DNA of 64,000 bases from Rheinheimera sp. (GCF_030824435.1 NZ_JAVBXS010000013.1:1-64000); one strand, 5' to 3'. Shown: positions 41,040 through 50,819, counted from the first letter of the stretch. Notes: a model not told the origin generated them from the letters alone. Numbers and translations: made by a program.

Positions 41040-41987
41040 TTAAACCGCCGCCCTTTCCTGCCGCCATTGTTTAAGCACTGGCGCTAAGGCAGTAACAGCA
41101 GAACCCAAAACCACCATCACAGCCCCTAAAACCGACCAAAAGTTCAGCGCTTCAGGTTTTGGTGCGTCCGGCCATAACCAGGCGGCCAAATTGGCAAATA
41201 AAATGGTCAGCAGCGGCGTAATAGCCAGCACAGCACTGACTTTCGACGCTTCCCAATGCTCCAGCGCTTCGGCAAAAGCACCATAAGCCACTATGGTATT
41301 TAAACAACAAAACAGCAGCAAAGCCCAGTGCAACAAAGACAACTCAAACACAGGCGCTATGTCGATGACAGGTAAAAAACACAAAGCGCCTGACACATAA
41401 ATAAACGCCATAATTTGTTGTGAGTTAAAGTGCATCAGCAGCTGTTTTTGCGCCAGCGCGTAAGCCGCCCAGGTGACAGCAGCGATGATCACCAGCAAAA
41501 TACCAAAACTGTCGTGACCAAGCTGGGTTAATAATAAAAATAATCTGTCATTAAAAAACAACAATAAACCGGCCACTAAAGTAGCAGCACCAATTTTTTG
41601 CCATAACAACAAATGTTCGCGGAAGATAAAAATACCACCCAGCATCATTAAAAATGGCGCCAGCTGAATAACCACCTGAGCAGTTTCGGCGGTTAATAAA
41701 TTAAGCCCCATCAAATACAAGATGTAATTGGATAACAAACCAGCAACTGCAATGAACATCAGGGTGCGCGCTTTACCTTTGAGTTTGGTTAAATCCGGTA
41801 AATTCCCTTGCTTCCAAAGCACCAGCACTACAAAGATAGCGGCCGCCAAAAAACGAACCCAGGTAATGGTATTGGCAGTTAACTCTGTCAACACCACTTT
41901 TAAGGCAATAGGCAGCATGCCCCACAACACTGCGGTGGTCAGCGCTAGAATAAATCCGGTCAGGCTATTGCCCGAAGCTTGGTGCAT
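41040..41987 (-). CDS. EamA/DMT-family transporter
   Basis: 315 residues from the ATG at 41987 (AGGA 7 bases upstream; a GTG one codon earlier is less likely). Ten hydrophobic segments in two EamA halves (LTGFILALTTAVLWGMLPIA, NTITWVRFLAAAIFVVLVLW; SFGILLVIIAAVTWAAYALA, VLAITPLLTILFANLAAWLW). Unrelated in detail to the exporter at 29.9 kb. Substrate unknown; monocistronic, divergent from pfkA. Confidence 0.88.
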   Translation of the reverse strand: MHQASGNSLTGFILALTTAVLWGMLPIALKVVLTELTANTITWVRFLAAAIFVVLVLWKQGNLPDLTKLKGKARTLMFIAVAGLLSNYILYLMGLNLLTAETAQVVIQLAPFLMMLGGIFIFREHLLLWQKIGAATLVAGLLLFFNDRLFLLLTQLGHDSFGILLVIIAAVTWAAYALAQKQLLMHFNSQQIMAFIYVSGALCFLPVIDIAPVFELSLLHWALLLFCCLNTIVAYGAFAEALEHWEASKVSAVLAITPLLTILFANLAAWLWPDAPKPEALNFWSVLGAVMVVLGSAVTALAPVLKQWRQERAAV

Positions 41988-42200
41988 CACATTATCCTAT
42001 AAAAGCAGGTACAACAGCGGGCGGCTATTTTCGCTGTTTTTTAATCTGCTGTCGCGGCTTTTTCGTCAAATTCCCCTTCTTTGGCGTTATGCTTTGAAAG
42101 TGCAACTTTTTGCTTATTATTGTGTTGCATCAATAACGCAGCGCTGACATCCGGCCATACTGTGCAGATGCCATCCGGTCTTTTAATTCAGGAGTAACAC

Positions 42201-43211
42201 ATGACTCATTCGGTACGCCGTATCGGTATCTTAACTTCGGGTGGTGACGCCCCGGGCATGAATGCCGCTTTACGTGCAGTGGTGCTCAGTGCTGAAGCGG
42301 CCGGTATTGAAGTTGTTGGTTTTCGACACGGCTTTAATGGCATTTTTAGTGAAGATTATGTTCCACTGAAAAAAGCTGACGTGCTGCATATTATTCAGCT
42401 GGGCGGCACTATTTTAAAAAGTGCCCGCTGTAAACAATTACAACAACAAGGTGGCGCTGAACTCGCTGCGACAAAGTTACATCAGTTAGCAATTGATGCT
42501 TTGTTGGTGATTGGCGGCGATGGCAGCTTTCGTGGTTGTCAGGCCATTTCGGCTTTTTACCGCGGCCAGATTGTTGGTATTCCAGGCACTATCGACAATG
42601 ATGTTGACGGTACTGACTTTACCATAGGTTTTGCCACTGCACTTGATACTGCACTCGATGCTATCGACAAAATCCGTGACACCGCTGATGCCTTTGAACG
42701 TACTTTTTTAGTTGAAGTGATGGGCCGCCATACCGGTTATCTGGCGCTGGCAGCTGGTATTGCCGGCGGTGCTGAACAAATTATTTGCCCTGAATATGGC
42801 GACAAGGTAGACCTTGACGATTTATTACAGGATATCAAAGCGCTGAAACGGGATTTTGGCGCCGGCAGTTACATTATTGTGATAGCAGAAACAATGTACC
42901 CTGCCGGTGCTCAGGCGCTGGCTGCTGAAATTACCACCCGCTCAGGCACCGAATGCCGTGCTTGTGTGCTGGGACATTTACAAAGGGGCGGCAGTCCGGT
43001 CGGCTCTGATCGTATTCTTGGTACTAAACTCGGGGCTTTTGCCGTAGAGCAGTTGCTCTCAGGTAATGCCCATATGATGATGGCCGGTGAACAGGCAGGA
43101 CAAGCGCTGTTGTATCCGCTGGTATTAACCGGCGATAAGAAAAAACAAGCCGATCCTTATTTACTGAAGTGGCAACAACAAATGCTGCAACAAAGTGAAA
43201 CGCAAAACTAA
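42201..43211 (+). CDS. pfkA: ATP-dependent 6-phosphofructokinase
   Basis: Phosphorylates fructose 6-phosphate in glycolysis. 336 residues. Motifs: GILTSGGDAPGMNAALRAVV, the ATP-type GGDGS (pyrophosphate enzymes have GGDD), GIPGTIDNDVDGTDFTIGF with catalytic Asp, VEVMGRHTGYLAL and GHLQRGGSPVGSDR. CAGGAG 7 bases before the start. Its presence beside a full Entner-Doudoroff set means both glycolytic routes are encoded. Confidence 0.95.
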   Translation: MTHSVRRIGILTSGGDAPGMNAALRAVVLSAEAAGIEVVGFRHGFNGIFSEDYVPLKKADVLHIIQLGGTILKSARCKQLQQQGGAELAATKLHQLAIDALLVIGGDGSFRGCQAISAFYRGQIVGIPGTIDNDVDGTDFTIGFATALDTALDAIDKIRDTADAFERTFLVEVMGRHTGYLALAAGIAGGAEQIICPEYGDKVDLDDLLQDIKALKRDFGAGSYIIVIAETMYPAGAQALAAEITTRSGTECRACVLGHLQRGGSPVGSDRILGTKLGAFAVEQLLSGNAHMMMAGEQAGQALLYPLVLTGDKKKQADPYLLKWQQQMLQQSETQN

Positions 43212-43377
43212 AACGCTTAGCACTTTTGGACGAACAACTTTGCAAAAACCACCTGATGCCACCAAATTGCCAATGTTAAACAACCTAAAGCGCGCGGTGT
43301 AACGTTTCTGCTGCGTTGTGTTACCGGCGACAGCTTTGCAAGGCTGAAAACCTGGCCTGGCAGATAAAATCTAATAA

Positions 43378-43401
43378 AAAACCGGCAATCAAGCCGGTTT
43401 T
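43378..43401. terminator. Terminator of pfkA
   Basis: AAAACCGGC, loop AATCAA, GCCGGTTTT; 9-bp stem between pfkA and the convergent response regulator gene. It is 166 bases after the pfkA stop. Confidence 0.7.
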
Positions 43402-43475
43402 ATGATGTACAGCAGGTGCGGTAGCCGTTATTGCTGCAGCAAATCACGGTGATTGTTGCTGCACAGCAGGATTTA

Positions 43476-44303
43476 TCAGGCACTAAATACAGTTTTCACC
43501 CTGTCTTTATAACTGCGGCTGACTTTGACCGCCTGACCATTCGTCAACATCAGCTGATGTTCACCATTGGCCAGCATCTGCAATTTGGCAATAGTGTTCA
43601 CATTAACAATGGCCGAGCGGTGCACCCGCACAAACTGACGAGGATCCAGCTCCTGCTCCAGTTCTTTCATAGTACGGCGCAAAATATGGGTCTGACCGTC
43701 TTTGGTATGAATACACATATAGTCGCCGGCAGCATCAACCCAATCGATATTTAAGACCGGTACCCGGGTAATTTCGCCGCTGTCTTTAATACTGATGGCT
43801 TCCGGGAACCTGTCATTCATCACCGGTTCTTCCTGATCCAGCCGTTGCAGAATATCGGTGGCGTCTTCGCCAGTCAGTTTGGCAACGGCCTGTGCCAGCT
43901 GGCCTTTGTGCTTGTGATCGTCTTTGGCTTCCATCACTTTAAGCAGTTTTTCAACGGCTGCAGCCAGACGTTCACCCTCAACCGGCTTTAATACATAATC
44001 GACTGCACTGACTTCAAAAGCATTTAATGCATATTGGTCAAAAGCGGTGACAAAAATAATATAAGGCAGGCTGATTTGTTGTTGCTGCAGGGTTTTTAAC
44101 ACACCAAAACCATCCAGCTCCGGCATTTCCACATCCAGAAATACCACATCCGGCTTAAACTCCCGGATAGCTTCGACCGCCGATAAGCCATTGTTACATT
44201 CTGCCACCACCTGCAATTCGGGGAAGGCAGCCAGACGCATCAGCATACCTTTACGGGCCAATGGTTCATCATCTACAACCACAACTTTAAGCAAGTTTTT
44301 CAT
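43476..44303 (-). CDS. LytTR-family response regulator
   Basis: 275 residues from the ATG at 44303. Receiver domain with acidic pocket D11/D12 (VVVVDDEP), phospho-acceptor D57 (VVFLDVEMPELDGFG) and conserved lysine (YVLKPVEGE). The C-terminal LytTR DNA-binding domain shows WVDAAGDYMCIHT, LRRTMKELEQEL, FVRVHRSAIVNVN and VSRSYKDRVK. It overlaps the kinase gene by 17 bases, forming a two-gene system like LytS/LytR or YehU/YehT (BtsS/BtsR). Target genes unknown. Confidence 0.93.
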   Translation of the reverse strand: MKNLLKVVVVDDEPLARKGMLMRLAAFPELQVVAECNNGLSAVEAIREFKPDVVFLDVEMPELDGFGVLKTLQQQQISLPYIIFVTAFDQYALNAFEVSAVDYVLKPVEGERLAAAVEKLLKVMEAKDDHKHKGQLAQAVAKLTGEDATDILQRLDQEEPVMNDRFPEAISIKDSGEITRVPVLNIDWVDAAGDYMCIHTKDGQTHILRRTMKELEQELDPRQFVRVHRSAIVNVNTIAKLQMLANGEHQLMLTNGQAVKVSRSYKDRVKTVFSA

Positions 44304-45366
44304 CGGTATGTTCCACCTCAAACGGGATCCGGATATTCACTTTTACACCTTGCGGCTGATTGGGGGTCAGCACCAGCGAGAAGTTTTTGTCATATAAAGC
44401 TGCCAGCCGCTCACGGGTATTGACCAGGCCAACACCACCACTGTCATTAGCTTTGCCTTGTTCCAGCGGCATACCTGGGCCGTTATCCGCCACTTCAATC
44501 AACAAGTCATGACCAAACTTACGTGCTTTAATGCTGATCAGTCCACCGCTGCTTTGCCTCGCCACTGCATATTTAATGGCGTTTTCCACCAGCGGCTGCA
44601 AAATCAGGCTTGGCACCAGTGCTTGTTGGGTATTATCGGCAATATCAAAGTGAATGTTCAGCCGCTCTGAAAACCGCACTTTTTCAATTTCCAGATACAG
44701 GTTGGCCGCATAAATTTCCTGCTGCAAAGGCACTTTATTAATGGGATCTTTATAAAGCGAATAACGTAAAAAGTCACTTAACCGGCTGAGCATTTTATTG
44801 GCAGTTTCAGCTTCGTTAATTAATACCAGCGTCGAAATCGCGTTGAGTGTATTAAACAAAAAATGCGGATTCAGCTGATACCGCAACATTTTCAGCTGGG
44901 CTTCGTGTGCTTTGTTGGACGCGGTCAGCAGTTTTTGTTTTTCCAACTGCAAGGTCTGGTAATACCGAATACCAAAATATAATCCGCTCCAGCTGAGCAT
45001 CACGTAAAAACCAACAGAGGTCTGGCGGAAATATTGGATCCAGTCGTCAGGTCTGTAACCATGACGATAAATTTCCCAGTAGTTAAAGTTTTTTACCACT
45101 GTCCAGAAACAGGACAAGACAAAAGCCAGCACCAGAATAGACAACACCATTTTCCAGGGCGACCAGTGCCAGATCCGCTGATAGGCATAGCGCATCGGTA
45201 TAGACAACAACCAACCGGCATAAGCGTCCAGCACCACCACAAAAAGGTAAGCTTCACGCATTTCCTGAAATAACGAACCTAAATAACCAACCACAGCAAA
45301 ACCCAGCCAACCTAAGGTATGCAGGATCCAGAACTGACGGTGACGGTCTTCAAAAATTTTGTGCAA
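44287..45366 (-). CDS. Membrane sensor histidine kinase, LytS/YehU type
   Basis: 359 residues. Four hydrophobic segments in the first 130 residues (HTLGWLGFAVVGYLG, AYLFVVVLDAYAGWLL, MVLSILVLAFVLSCFW, VGFYVMLSWSGLYFGI), then a short linker and the His_kinase domain with phospho-acceptor H168 in LRYQLNPHFLFNTLN. The ATPase part shows LQPLVENAIKYAV (N box), VADNGPGMP and GGVGLVNTRERL. No known sensor domain, so the stimulus is likely sensed in the membrane. Confidence 0.93.
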   Translation of the reverse strand: MHKIFEDRHRQFWILHTLGWLGFAVVGYLGSLFQEMREAYLFVVVLDAYAGWLLSIPMRYAYQRIWHWSPWKMVLSILVLAFVLSCFWTVVKNFNYWEIYRHGYRPDDWIQYFRQTSVGFYVMLSWSGLYFGIRYYQTLQLEKQKLLTASNKAHEAQLKMLRYQLNPHFLFNTLNAISTLVLINEAETANKMLSRLSDFLRYSLYKDPINKVPLQQEIYAANLYLEIEKVRFSERLNIHFDIADNTQQALVPSLILQPLVENAIKYAVARQSSGGLISIKARKFGHDLLIEVADNGPGMPLEQGKANDSGGVGLVNTRERLAALYDKNFSLVLTPNQPQGVKVNIRIPFEVEHTDEKLA

Positions 45367-45544
45367 ACTATGTACTCAGAGAAGGTCGGGATGGAAATTA
45401 ACAAGCCCGATTATATCAAAGAAGCGGCAATGGCCTGAGTTGTTAAACTCAGACGGATCCCGCTTCGTCGCATGCCAGGCTCAAATCTGGCAAACGACAA
45501 AACAGGATGAACGGACTATACACTCAGGCGTTGTATAAAAACTT

Positions 45545-46012
45545 TTAATAACGGATGCCAAAACGGCGCAAGACAAAAGCCAGTATCCAGGCGGGTCCAA
45601 TCAGCAAAAATTGCAGATCTTTAAAGAACGATGGTTTTTTACCTTCAATATGATGGCCGACAAACTGCAAAATCCACATCAACACAAAAAGTACCAAAGA
45701 CGCCAACCAGACATCCACCATCACAGCCGATTCAAACCAACGTAAAAACAAAACAATAGCAGCGCTGAAAATGGTCATGCCCACACCAATGGCAAAAGAC
45801 AAACTGAAATAAAACCCCAAAACCGGCAGGCACAATAACAAAGGCCAATTAATTTGTTGTTCGGCAAAACCCGCAAGTGGCATTGGAATTTGCCAAAGCA
45901 AACCAAAAACGGTCAGGTAAATCAGCGGGACAGCTAAAAAATGAATTTTTTTATTAATGGGGTTTTGATGACTAACGGCGTATTCGTCCAGCCATTGCTC
46001 TATTGTTTTCAT
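45545..46012 (-). CDS. Mpo1/DUF962-family membrane protein
   Basis: 155 residues. Family motifs SHQNPINKKIHFLAVPLIY near the N-terminus and QFVGHHIEGKKPSFFKDL near the C-terminus, with the histidines that bind iron in yeast Mpo1, a 2-hydroxy fatty acid dioxygenase. Four hydrophobic segments. The bacterial substrate is not established. Confidence 0.85.
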   Translation of the reverse strand: MKTIEQWLDEYAVSHQNPINKKIHFLAVPLIYLTVFGLLWQIPMPLAGFAEQQINWPLLLCLPVLGFYFSLSFAIGVGMTIFSAAIVLFLRWFESAVMVDVWLASLVLFVLMWILQFVGHHIEGKKPSFFKDLQFLLIGPAWILAFVLRRFGIRY

Positions 46013-46090
46013 TATGCAGGCTCATTGTTTGGGGTTAAAAAGATGGTCAAACCACTGTAACCTTGAGCCTGCCAAACTACAAGAGGCGGA

Positions 46091-46489
46091 TCACCCCAGC
46101 ACTGGTGTTGGTTTACGATCCGGCCCTAAAGCCACAAAGGTAAAGGTGCCGGAAATAGCTTTATGCTGGTCGTCGCTGTACATGTTTTCGACAAATATAT
46201 CGACATTCACCCTGATACTGGTGCGGCCGACGTGTTCAATACGTGCCACCAACTCAATGATGGTACCGGCTGGTATAGATTCTTTAAAATCCACCCGGTC
46301 TGATGAAACAGTCACTAACGGCTTGCGGCAAAAACGGGTCGCAGCAATAAAAGCGGCTTCGTCCATCCAGGCCAAAGCTTCACCACCAAATAACGTATTG
46401 TGGTGATTGGTACGGCCAGGAAATACGGTTTTAGTAACACGGGTAACAGCATATTCGGTACGAATTGCCACCTGAGCTTCATTTGACAT
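46091..46489 (-). CDS. Hotdog-fold acyl-CoA thioesterase
   Basis: 132 residues from the ATG at 46489 (GAGGT 6 bases upstream). Blocks VFPGRTNHHNTLFGGEALAW, MDEAAFIAATRFC, VTVSSDRVDFKESIPAGTII and ISGTFTFVALG match the YciA/BACH-type acyl-CoA hydrolase family, with the catalytic Asp in WMDEAA. Cytoplasmic, releases free acid from acyl-CoA. Confidence 0.88.
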   Translation of the reverse strand: MSNEAQVAIRTEYAVTRVTKTVFPGRTNHHNTLFGGEALAWMDEAAFIAATRFCRKPLVTVSSDRVDFKESIPAGTIIELVARIEHVGRTSIRVNVDIFVENMYSDDQHKAISGTFTFVALGPDRKPTPVLG

Positions 46490-46587
46490 GGTTGGACCTC
46501 TGTGCGGGAGCGCAAAAGGCGCGGATTTTAGTGGGCTTTTTGTCAAAAGCCAACCGCGCCGGCAAAGAGCGTGGAAAAATCTTGTTG

Positions 46588-46938
46588 TTAACGCGCCAGC
46601 ATGGGGCCAAGTGGCTGCCCGCCAAGCAGATGCATATGAATGTGGTACACCTCCTGCCCGCCATGACTATTGCAGTTCATAATCAAACGGTAACCCTTTT
46701 CACTGATGCCTGCAGCTGCGGCCAGTTTACGGGCGACAGTGAACATGCGGCCAAGTGCAGCTTCATGTTGGGGTTCAACATCATTGACTGTCGGAATAAG
46801 CACATTAGGTATTATCAGAATATGGGTTGGCGCTCTTGGATGAATATCGCGAAAGGCAGTCACCAATTCGTCCTGATACAACAATTCAGTGGCAATTTCG
46901 CGGCGGATAATTTTACTAAAAATAGTTTCTTCAGCCAT
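46588..46938 (-). CDS. hinT: HIT-family purine nucleoside phosphoramidase
   Basis: 116 residues with the histidine triad HIHMHLLGG near the C-terminus and the family N-terminus [20 protein letters not shown]. HinT hydrolyses AMP-linked phosphoramidates. AAGGAT is 6 bases before the start. Monocistronic, divergent from the M61 peptidase gene. Confidence 0.94.
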   Translation of the reverse strand: MAEETIFSKIIRREIATELLYQDELVTAFRDIHPRAPTHILIIPNVLIPTVNDVEPQHEAALGRMFTVARKLAAAAGISEKGYRLIMNCNSHGGQEVYHIHMHLLGGQPLGPMLAR

Positions 46939-47003
46939 TTCAGATCCTTCAATCTTGCTTTGTGGGTATACTTGGCCCTTTCAGGTTTGGCCGAGTATAA
47001 GTG

Positions 47004-48818
47004 ATGGACAAGGTTGCTTTCCACTTTTCAATTGCTGATGTCACCTCGCATTATTTAGATGTCACCCTTAGTTTTACCCCCGCAGCTTTAGAACCGGTGT
47101 TGTTATCAATGCCGGCCTGGATCCCGGGCAGTTATCTTATCCGCAATTTCGCCCGGCATGTCGTTGCCATAGCGGCCAGCGACAGACAAGGTCCTTTAAC
47201 AGTGCAGGCAACAGATAAACACAGCTGGCAACTGACACACCGTGGTTTGCCGGTAGAAGTCTGTTATCGGGTTTATGCTTTTGATTTGTCGGTGCGGGCT
47301 TGTTATATCAACGACGAAGTGGCGGTCATCAATCCGGCAGCCTGTTGCCTTGCGGTAGAAGGCTTAACAGGCGTGCCCCATACAGTCCTGATGTCGCCAG
47401 TAGCAGGCAAGGCACAGTGGCGTTGTGCAACGGGTTTGCAACGTGCCGTGGCAACGGACTTATTCGCTTTTGGCACTTATCAAGCCGACGATTATCTACA
47501 ACTGATTGACAGCCCTTTGCTGCTTGGCGAACTTGCAGTCCGCTCTTTTGAACTTGATGGCATCACACATTATCAGGTGTATGCCGGCGCTCTGCTTGCC
47601 GACTTAGACCGGGTAGCCCGTGATCTTCAGCCTGTATTAGCAAAACACATCGGGCTCTTTGGTGCTCTTCCGGTAGATCTGACTGAATATTGGTTTTTAA
47701 ACTGGGTGGTCGACAATGGTTATGGTGGTCTGGAACATCATAACTCCACTTTATTGTTGCTGAGCAGGTACGACCTGCCCAACCCACAACAACCGGAAGA
47801 ACTCAGTGACGATTACCAAAACTATCTGGCTTTGTGTTCCCATGAATATTTCCATACCTGGTGGGTAAAAAGAGCTAAACCGACAAGCTTCCTGCAATAC
47901 CAGTTACAGGCTGAACAATACACTTCACAGCTGTGGTTGTACGAAGGTTTTACCTCCTATTACGATGATTTGGCTTTGGTGCGCGCCGGCGTTATTAACC
48001 CGGAGCAGTATTTGACCACATTAAGCAAAACCATCAGCCGTGTCAGCAGAGCCCCCAGCAATAACAGTCAGAGTCTTGCTGATAGCAGCTTTTATGCCTG
48101 GACCAAATTTTACCAGCAGGACGAAAACGCCATTAATGCGGTGGTGAGTTATTACGCCAAAGGCAGCCTGGTCGCGTTATGTCTGGACGCAGAGCTCAGA
48201 AGCCGCAGGCTCAGTCTGGATGGATTGATGCAACAGTGTTGGCATGCTTTTGGTGTTTCGGGACTTGGTAGCGACGAGCAGGGTTTCTGGCAACAACTGA
48301 CTTTTTATAGCAATGACCCTGTATTGACCGATATGGTCAGGCGTTGGGTTGAACACCCTGAAGCCTTGCCACTGGCCAATGCACTTTGCAAGCTTGGCGT
48401 TCAGCTGGATTGGCGTGGTGCGCAGTCGCCACAGGACTTGTCCGGTAAAGCGCCTGTTGCCCTGCCCAGAGCCTTTGGCGCTTTATATCAAAGCAATGAT
48501 AATGGCCTGCAGATCAGCGCTGTTGCGCAAGGCTCTGCCGCCGCCGCCGCAGGCCTGATGGCAGGTGATGTGATTATTGCGGTGGCCGGCCTCAAAGCAA
48601 CGGAGAAAAACTTCCAGGCCATGTTAAGCCGTCATCCGCTCGGGGCAAAGGTGTCCTTGCATCTGTTCCGGCAACAAAGATTATTAACCACTGAACTGCA
48701 CTTAACCGCGGCCCCTGAAGTTATTGCCATGTTGACCATTGTACAGGACGAACCGGCACAAGCCTGGTTGCAATATAACAATGAAAAACAGATGGAAGAT
48801 AACAACACAACGGCTTAA
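47004..48818 (+). CDS. M61-family metallopeptidase with PDZ domain
   Basis: 604 residues from the ATG at 47004 (a GTG lies one codon upstream; no clear ribosome site). The N-terminal beta domain (MPAWIPGSYLIRNFARHV) is followed by the zinc motif in CSHEYFHTWWVKR, GFTSYYDDL (downstream ligand region) and a C-terminal PDZ domain (GSAAAAAGLMAGDVIIAVAG). Relatives are glycyl aminopeptidases. No signal peptide, so cytoplasmic. Confidence 0.9.
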   Translation: MDKVAFHFSIADVTSHYLDVTLSFTPAALEPVLLSMPAWIPGSYLIRNFARHVVAIAASDRQGPLTVQATDKHSWQLTHRGLPVEVCYRVYAFDLSVRACYINDEVAVINPAACCLAVEGLTGVPHTVLMSPVAGKAQWRCATGLQRAVATDLFAFGTYQADDYLQLIDSPLLLGELAVRSFELDGITHYQVYAGALLADLDRVARDLQPVLAKHIGLFGALPVDLTEYWFLNWVVDNGYGGLEHHNSTLLLLSRYDLPNPQQPEELSDDYQNYLALCSHEYFHTWWVKRAKPTSFLQYQLQAEQYTSQLWLYEGFTSYYDDLALVRAGVINPEQYLTTLSKTISRVSRAPSNNSQSLADSSFYAWTKFYQQDENAINAVVSYYAKGSLVALCLDAELRSRRLSLDGLMQQCWHAFGVSGLGSDEQGFWQQLTFYSNDPVLTDMVRRWVEHPEALPLANALCKLGVQLDWRGAQSPQDLSGKAPVALPRAFGALYQSNDNGLQISAVAQGSAAAAAGLMAGDVIIAVAGLKATEKNFQAMLSRHPLGAKVSLHLFRQQRLLTTELHLTAAPEVIAMLTIVQDEPAQAWLQYNNEKQMEDNNTTA

Positions 48819-48854
48819 AACCGCTGATTAAATACAATCTTACAGCACAAAATA

Positions 48855-48879
48855 TAAGGCCGGCATCATGCCGGCCTTA
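48855..48879. terminator. Hairpin between convergent genes
   Basis: TAAGGCCGGC, loop ATCAT, GCCGGCCTTA; 10-bp perfect stem after the M61 gene and before the convergent pterin synthase gene. T-run weak. Confidence 0.7.
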
Positions 48880-48915
48880 GGTTAATCTATTTGTTGTTCA
48901 AGCAAAATCAGGCGC

Positions 48916-49776
48916 TCAGGCCTTATTCAGTGCAATGGCACCTTTGCCGACACCTTCATAAGCAACTACTTTGTAATCTGCAGCTTCAAGCTGTTGTAAT
49001 TGCTCAGCAATATAATCGGCCAGACATTCAACTGTGGTATCACAAGGCACTATTTCACAGTGGCTTGCCGGTAAACTGATTTCAAACCAGCCCTGTGGTG
49101 CCTGATAACGGAAACTATAATCGCCCTGACTGGCTTTGATGTATTGCAAAGCTTCTGGCGCAACCAAATCTTCGCGGGTGCCTAAATAAATATCCTGCCA
49201 GCGTTCAGTCCAGTATTTATTCAGGCGTGGCACCAACATACCATTCTGATAAATTTCTATGGTAGAACGGTGTCCATGGGCAATACGCTGACAATTACCA
49301 TCATGTTTTTTCAGACCATGGCTGTAATGGTAATAAAAACTGTTGCTGCGTTCTGTTCTGAGGTGAAATTTCAATTCAGCCACATTGGCGGGTAATAAAG
49401 CTTTAATTTCCTGAATTAAAAAGCTGGCAATACTTTGTTCATTAATCTCAGCACTTTCAATAGCCACATGAGCCTGAGCTGGTGATGCGATCTGGATCAG
49501 ACCCCGGTCGCTTTGCCAATGCAGAATATCCATTTCACCTTGCTGTTGATGGCTCAGGCAAGCAGCACGCGACGGATAAGCCAGCTTGTGATCAACCAGA
49601 TTATCGATGGCTTTTTTTATCACTTTTTTGACATGCCCAAAGTCAAAAACCATCGAGGTTGCATCCAGCTCACCATGCAACTCCACATCAACAATATAAC
49701 TTTCACCAAGCAAACCACGCTGCTGACAAAGGTAAGAAAAATCGATCACTGTTAAATCGCGGACAAATAAGATCAT
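48916..49776 (-). CDS. Duplicated 6-pyruvoyl-tetrahydropterin/6-carboxytetrahydropterin synthase-like protein
   Basis: 286 residues, about twice the size of QueD, made of two related halves. The N-terminal half keeps the SYIVDVELHG strand and MVFDFGHVKKVIKKAIDNLVDHKL but has no HGH zinc motif. The C-terminal half has YYHYSHGL and NCQRIAHGHRSTIEI (Cys and HGH) and a late ECLADYIAEQ...VVAYEG block. Together one full set of catalytic elements is spread over the fused halves. A role in pterin or queuosine chemistry is inferred; no que genes are adjacent. Confidence 0.8.
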   Translation of the reverse strand: MILFVRDLTVIDFSYLCQQRGLLGESYIVDVELHGELDATSMVFDFGHVKKVIKKAIDNLVDHKLAYPSRAACLSHQQQGEMDILHWQSDRGLIQIASPAQAHVAIESAEINEQSIASFLIQEIKALLPANVAELKFHLRTERSNSFYYHYSHGLKKHDGNCQRIAHGHRSTIEIYQNGMLVPRLNKYWTERWQDIYLGTREDLVAPEALQYIKASQGDYSFRYQAPQGWFEISLPASHCEIVPCDTTVECLADYIAEQLQQLEAADYKVVAYEGVGKGAIALNKA

Positions 49777-49863
49777 GCTGGGCCTGTAGCTGCAAACAAA
49801 GTTGCCTGCATTATACGGTAAGCGGCACGCCGAGTTAACCCAATGTTGTGCAGCTTTGTAATT

Positions 49864-50121
49864 TCAGCGTTTATGGTCGGTCAGCCAGCCGTTTAACAAG
49901 CCGACCTGCCCTAATTTATGTGCGGCATACATCAATCTGATGGCGTTGCTGAGCAACAAGCTGTCATTCCACTGTGTTTTGGCCTGAATTTCTTCATAAC
50001 AAGCCATGGCTTCAGGTGTTAAATAGCCTCTGAGTTCTTTACGGCCGGATTGTTTTTGCCTTTGGCGATAACGTTGTTGTTTTTCGGCGTTGCTCAGCGT
50101 TTTTTTGGTCAGCTCGGTCAT
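49864..50121 (-). CDS. Small ribbon-helix-helix-like protein
   Basis: 85 residues. A strongly basic N-terminal part (KQQRYRQRQKQSGRKELRGY) precedes LTPEAMACYEEIQ and LLLSNAIRLMYAAHKLG, the strand-helix-helix pattern of RHH DNA-binding proteins. Conserved function unknown to me. Divergent from fabA, 140 bp away. Confidence 0.65.
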   Translation of the reverse strand: MTELTKKTLSNAEKQQRYRQRQKQSGRKELRGYLTPEAMACYEEIQAKTQWNDSLLLSNAIRLMYAAHKLGQVGLLNGWLTDHKR

Positions 50122-50261
50122 GCGCTTGATACCCCGTCACTCTGTTGTCATAAAAATTGCCAACAATGCGCTGCCACTGATGGTGATTGTGACAAATCGG
50201 ACTTGTTTAGCTTACAGCTGTTCGCTAAAGTGAACGGCAATTTTTTTCGGACTTAACATAC

Positions 50262-50774
50262 ATGACTCAGAATAGCTTTACAAAAGAAGAATTAATCGCT
50301 TGTGGTGAAGGCCGTTTGTTTGGCCCGGGTAACAGCCAGCTACCTATCGCAAATATGCTGATGATCGACCGTATTGTGCATATTTCAGAAGAAGGTGGTA
50401 AATATGGCAAAGGCCAGATTGTTGCTGAGTTTGATATCAATCCTGATCTGTGGTTTTTTGCCTGCCATTTCCAGGGTGACCCTGTGATGCCTGGATGCCT
50501 GGGCCTGGACGCCATGTGGCAGTTAGTTGGCTTTTTCTTAGGTTGGTGTGGCGGCCCCGGCAAAGGCCGTGCCCTGGGTGTTGGCGAGGTAAAATTTACC
50601 GGACAAATTCTGCCAACTGCAAAAAAAGTCACTTATACCATTGATATGAAACGCGTGATTAAACGCAAGCTTTTTATGGGTATCGGTGATGGCGTGGTGA
50701 GTGTTGATGGCCGCGATATTTATGCTGCTGAAGAATTAAAAGTGGGTCTGTTTCAGGACACATCCAGCTTCTGA
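50262..50774 (+). CDS. fabA: 3-hydroxydecanoyl-ACP dehydratase/isomerase
   Basis: Bifunctional enzyme introducing the cis double bond in unsaturated fatty acid synthesis. 170 residues, family length. The active-site pair is H69 (FACHFQGD) and D83 ([11 protein letters not shown]). Also [15 protein letters not shown] and [13 protein letters not shown]. Monocistronic with its own terminator. No clear FabR-type palindrome was identified upstream. Confidence 0.97.
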   Translation: MTQNSFTKEELIACGEGRLFGPGNSQLPIANMLMIDRIVHISEEGGKYGKGQIVAEFDINPDLWFFACHFQGDPVMPGCLGLDAMWQLVGFFLGWCGGPGKGRALGVGEVKFTGQILPTAKKVTYTIDMKRVIKRKLFMGIGDGVVSVDGRDIYAAEELKVGLFQDTSSF

Positions 50775-50793
50775 TTCTGCACTGACTTTTATC

Positions 50794-50819
50794 AAAAGCC
50801 CGCTTAATGCGGGTTTTTT
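50794..50819 (+). terminator. Terminator of fabA
   Basis: AAAAGCCCGC, loop TTAAT, GCGGGTTTTTT, 20 bases after the stop. Confidence 0.9.
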
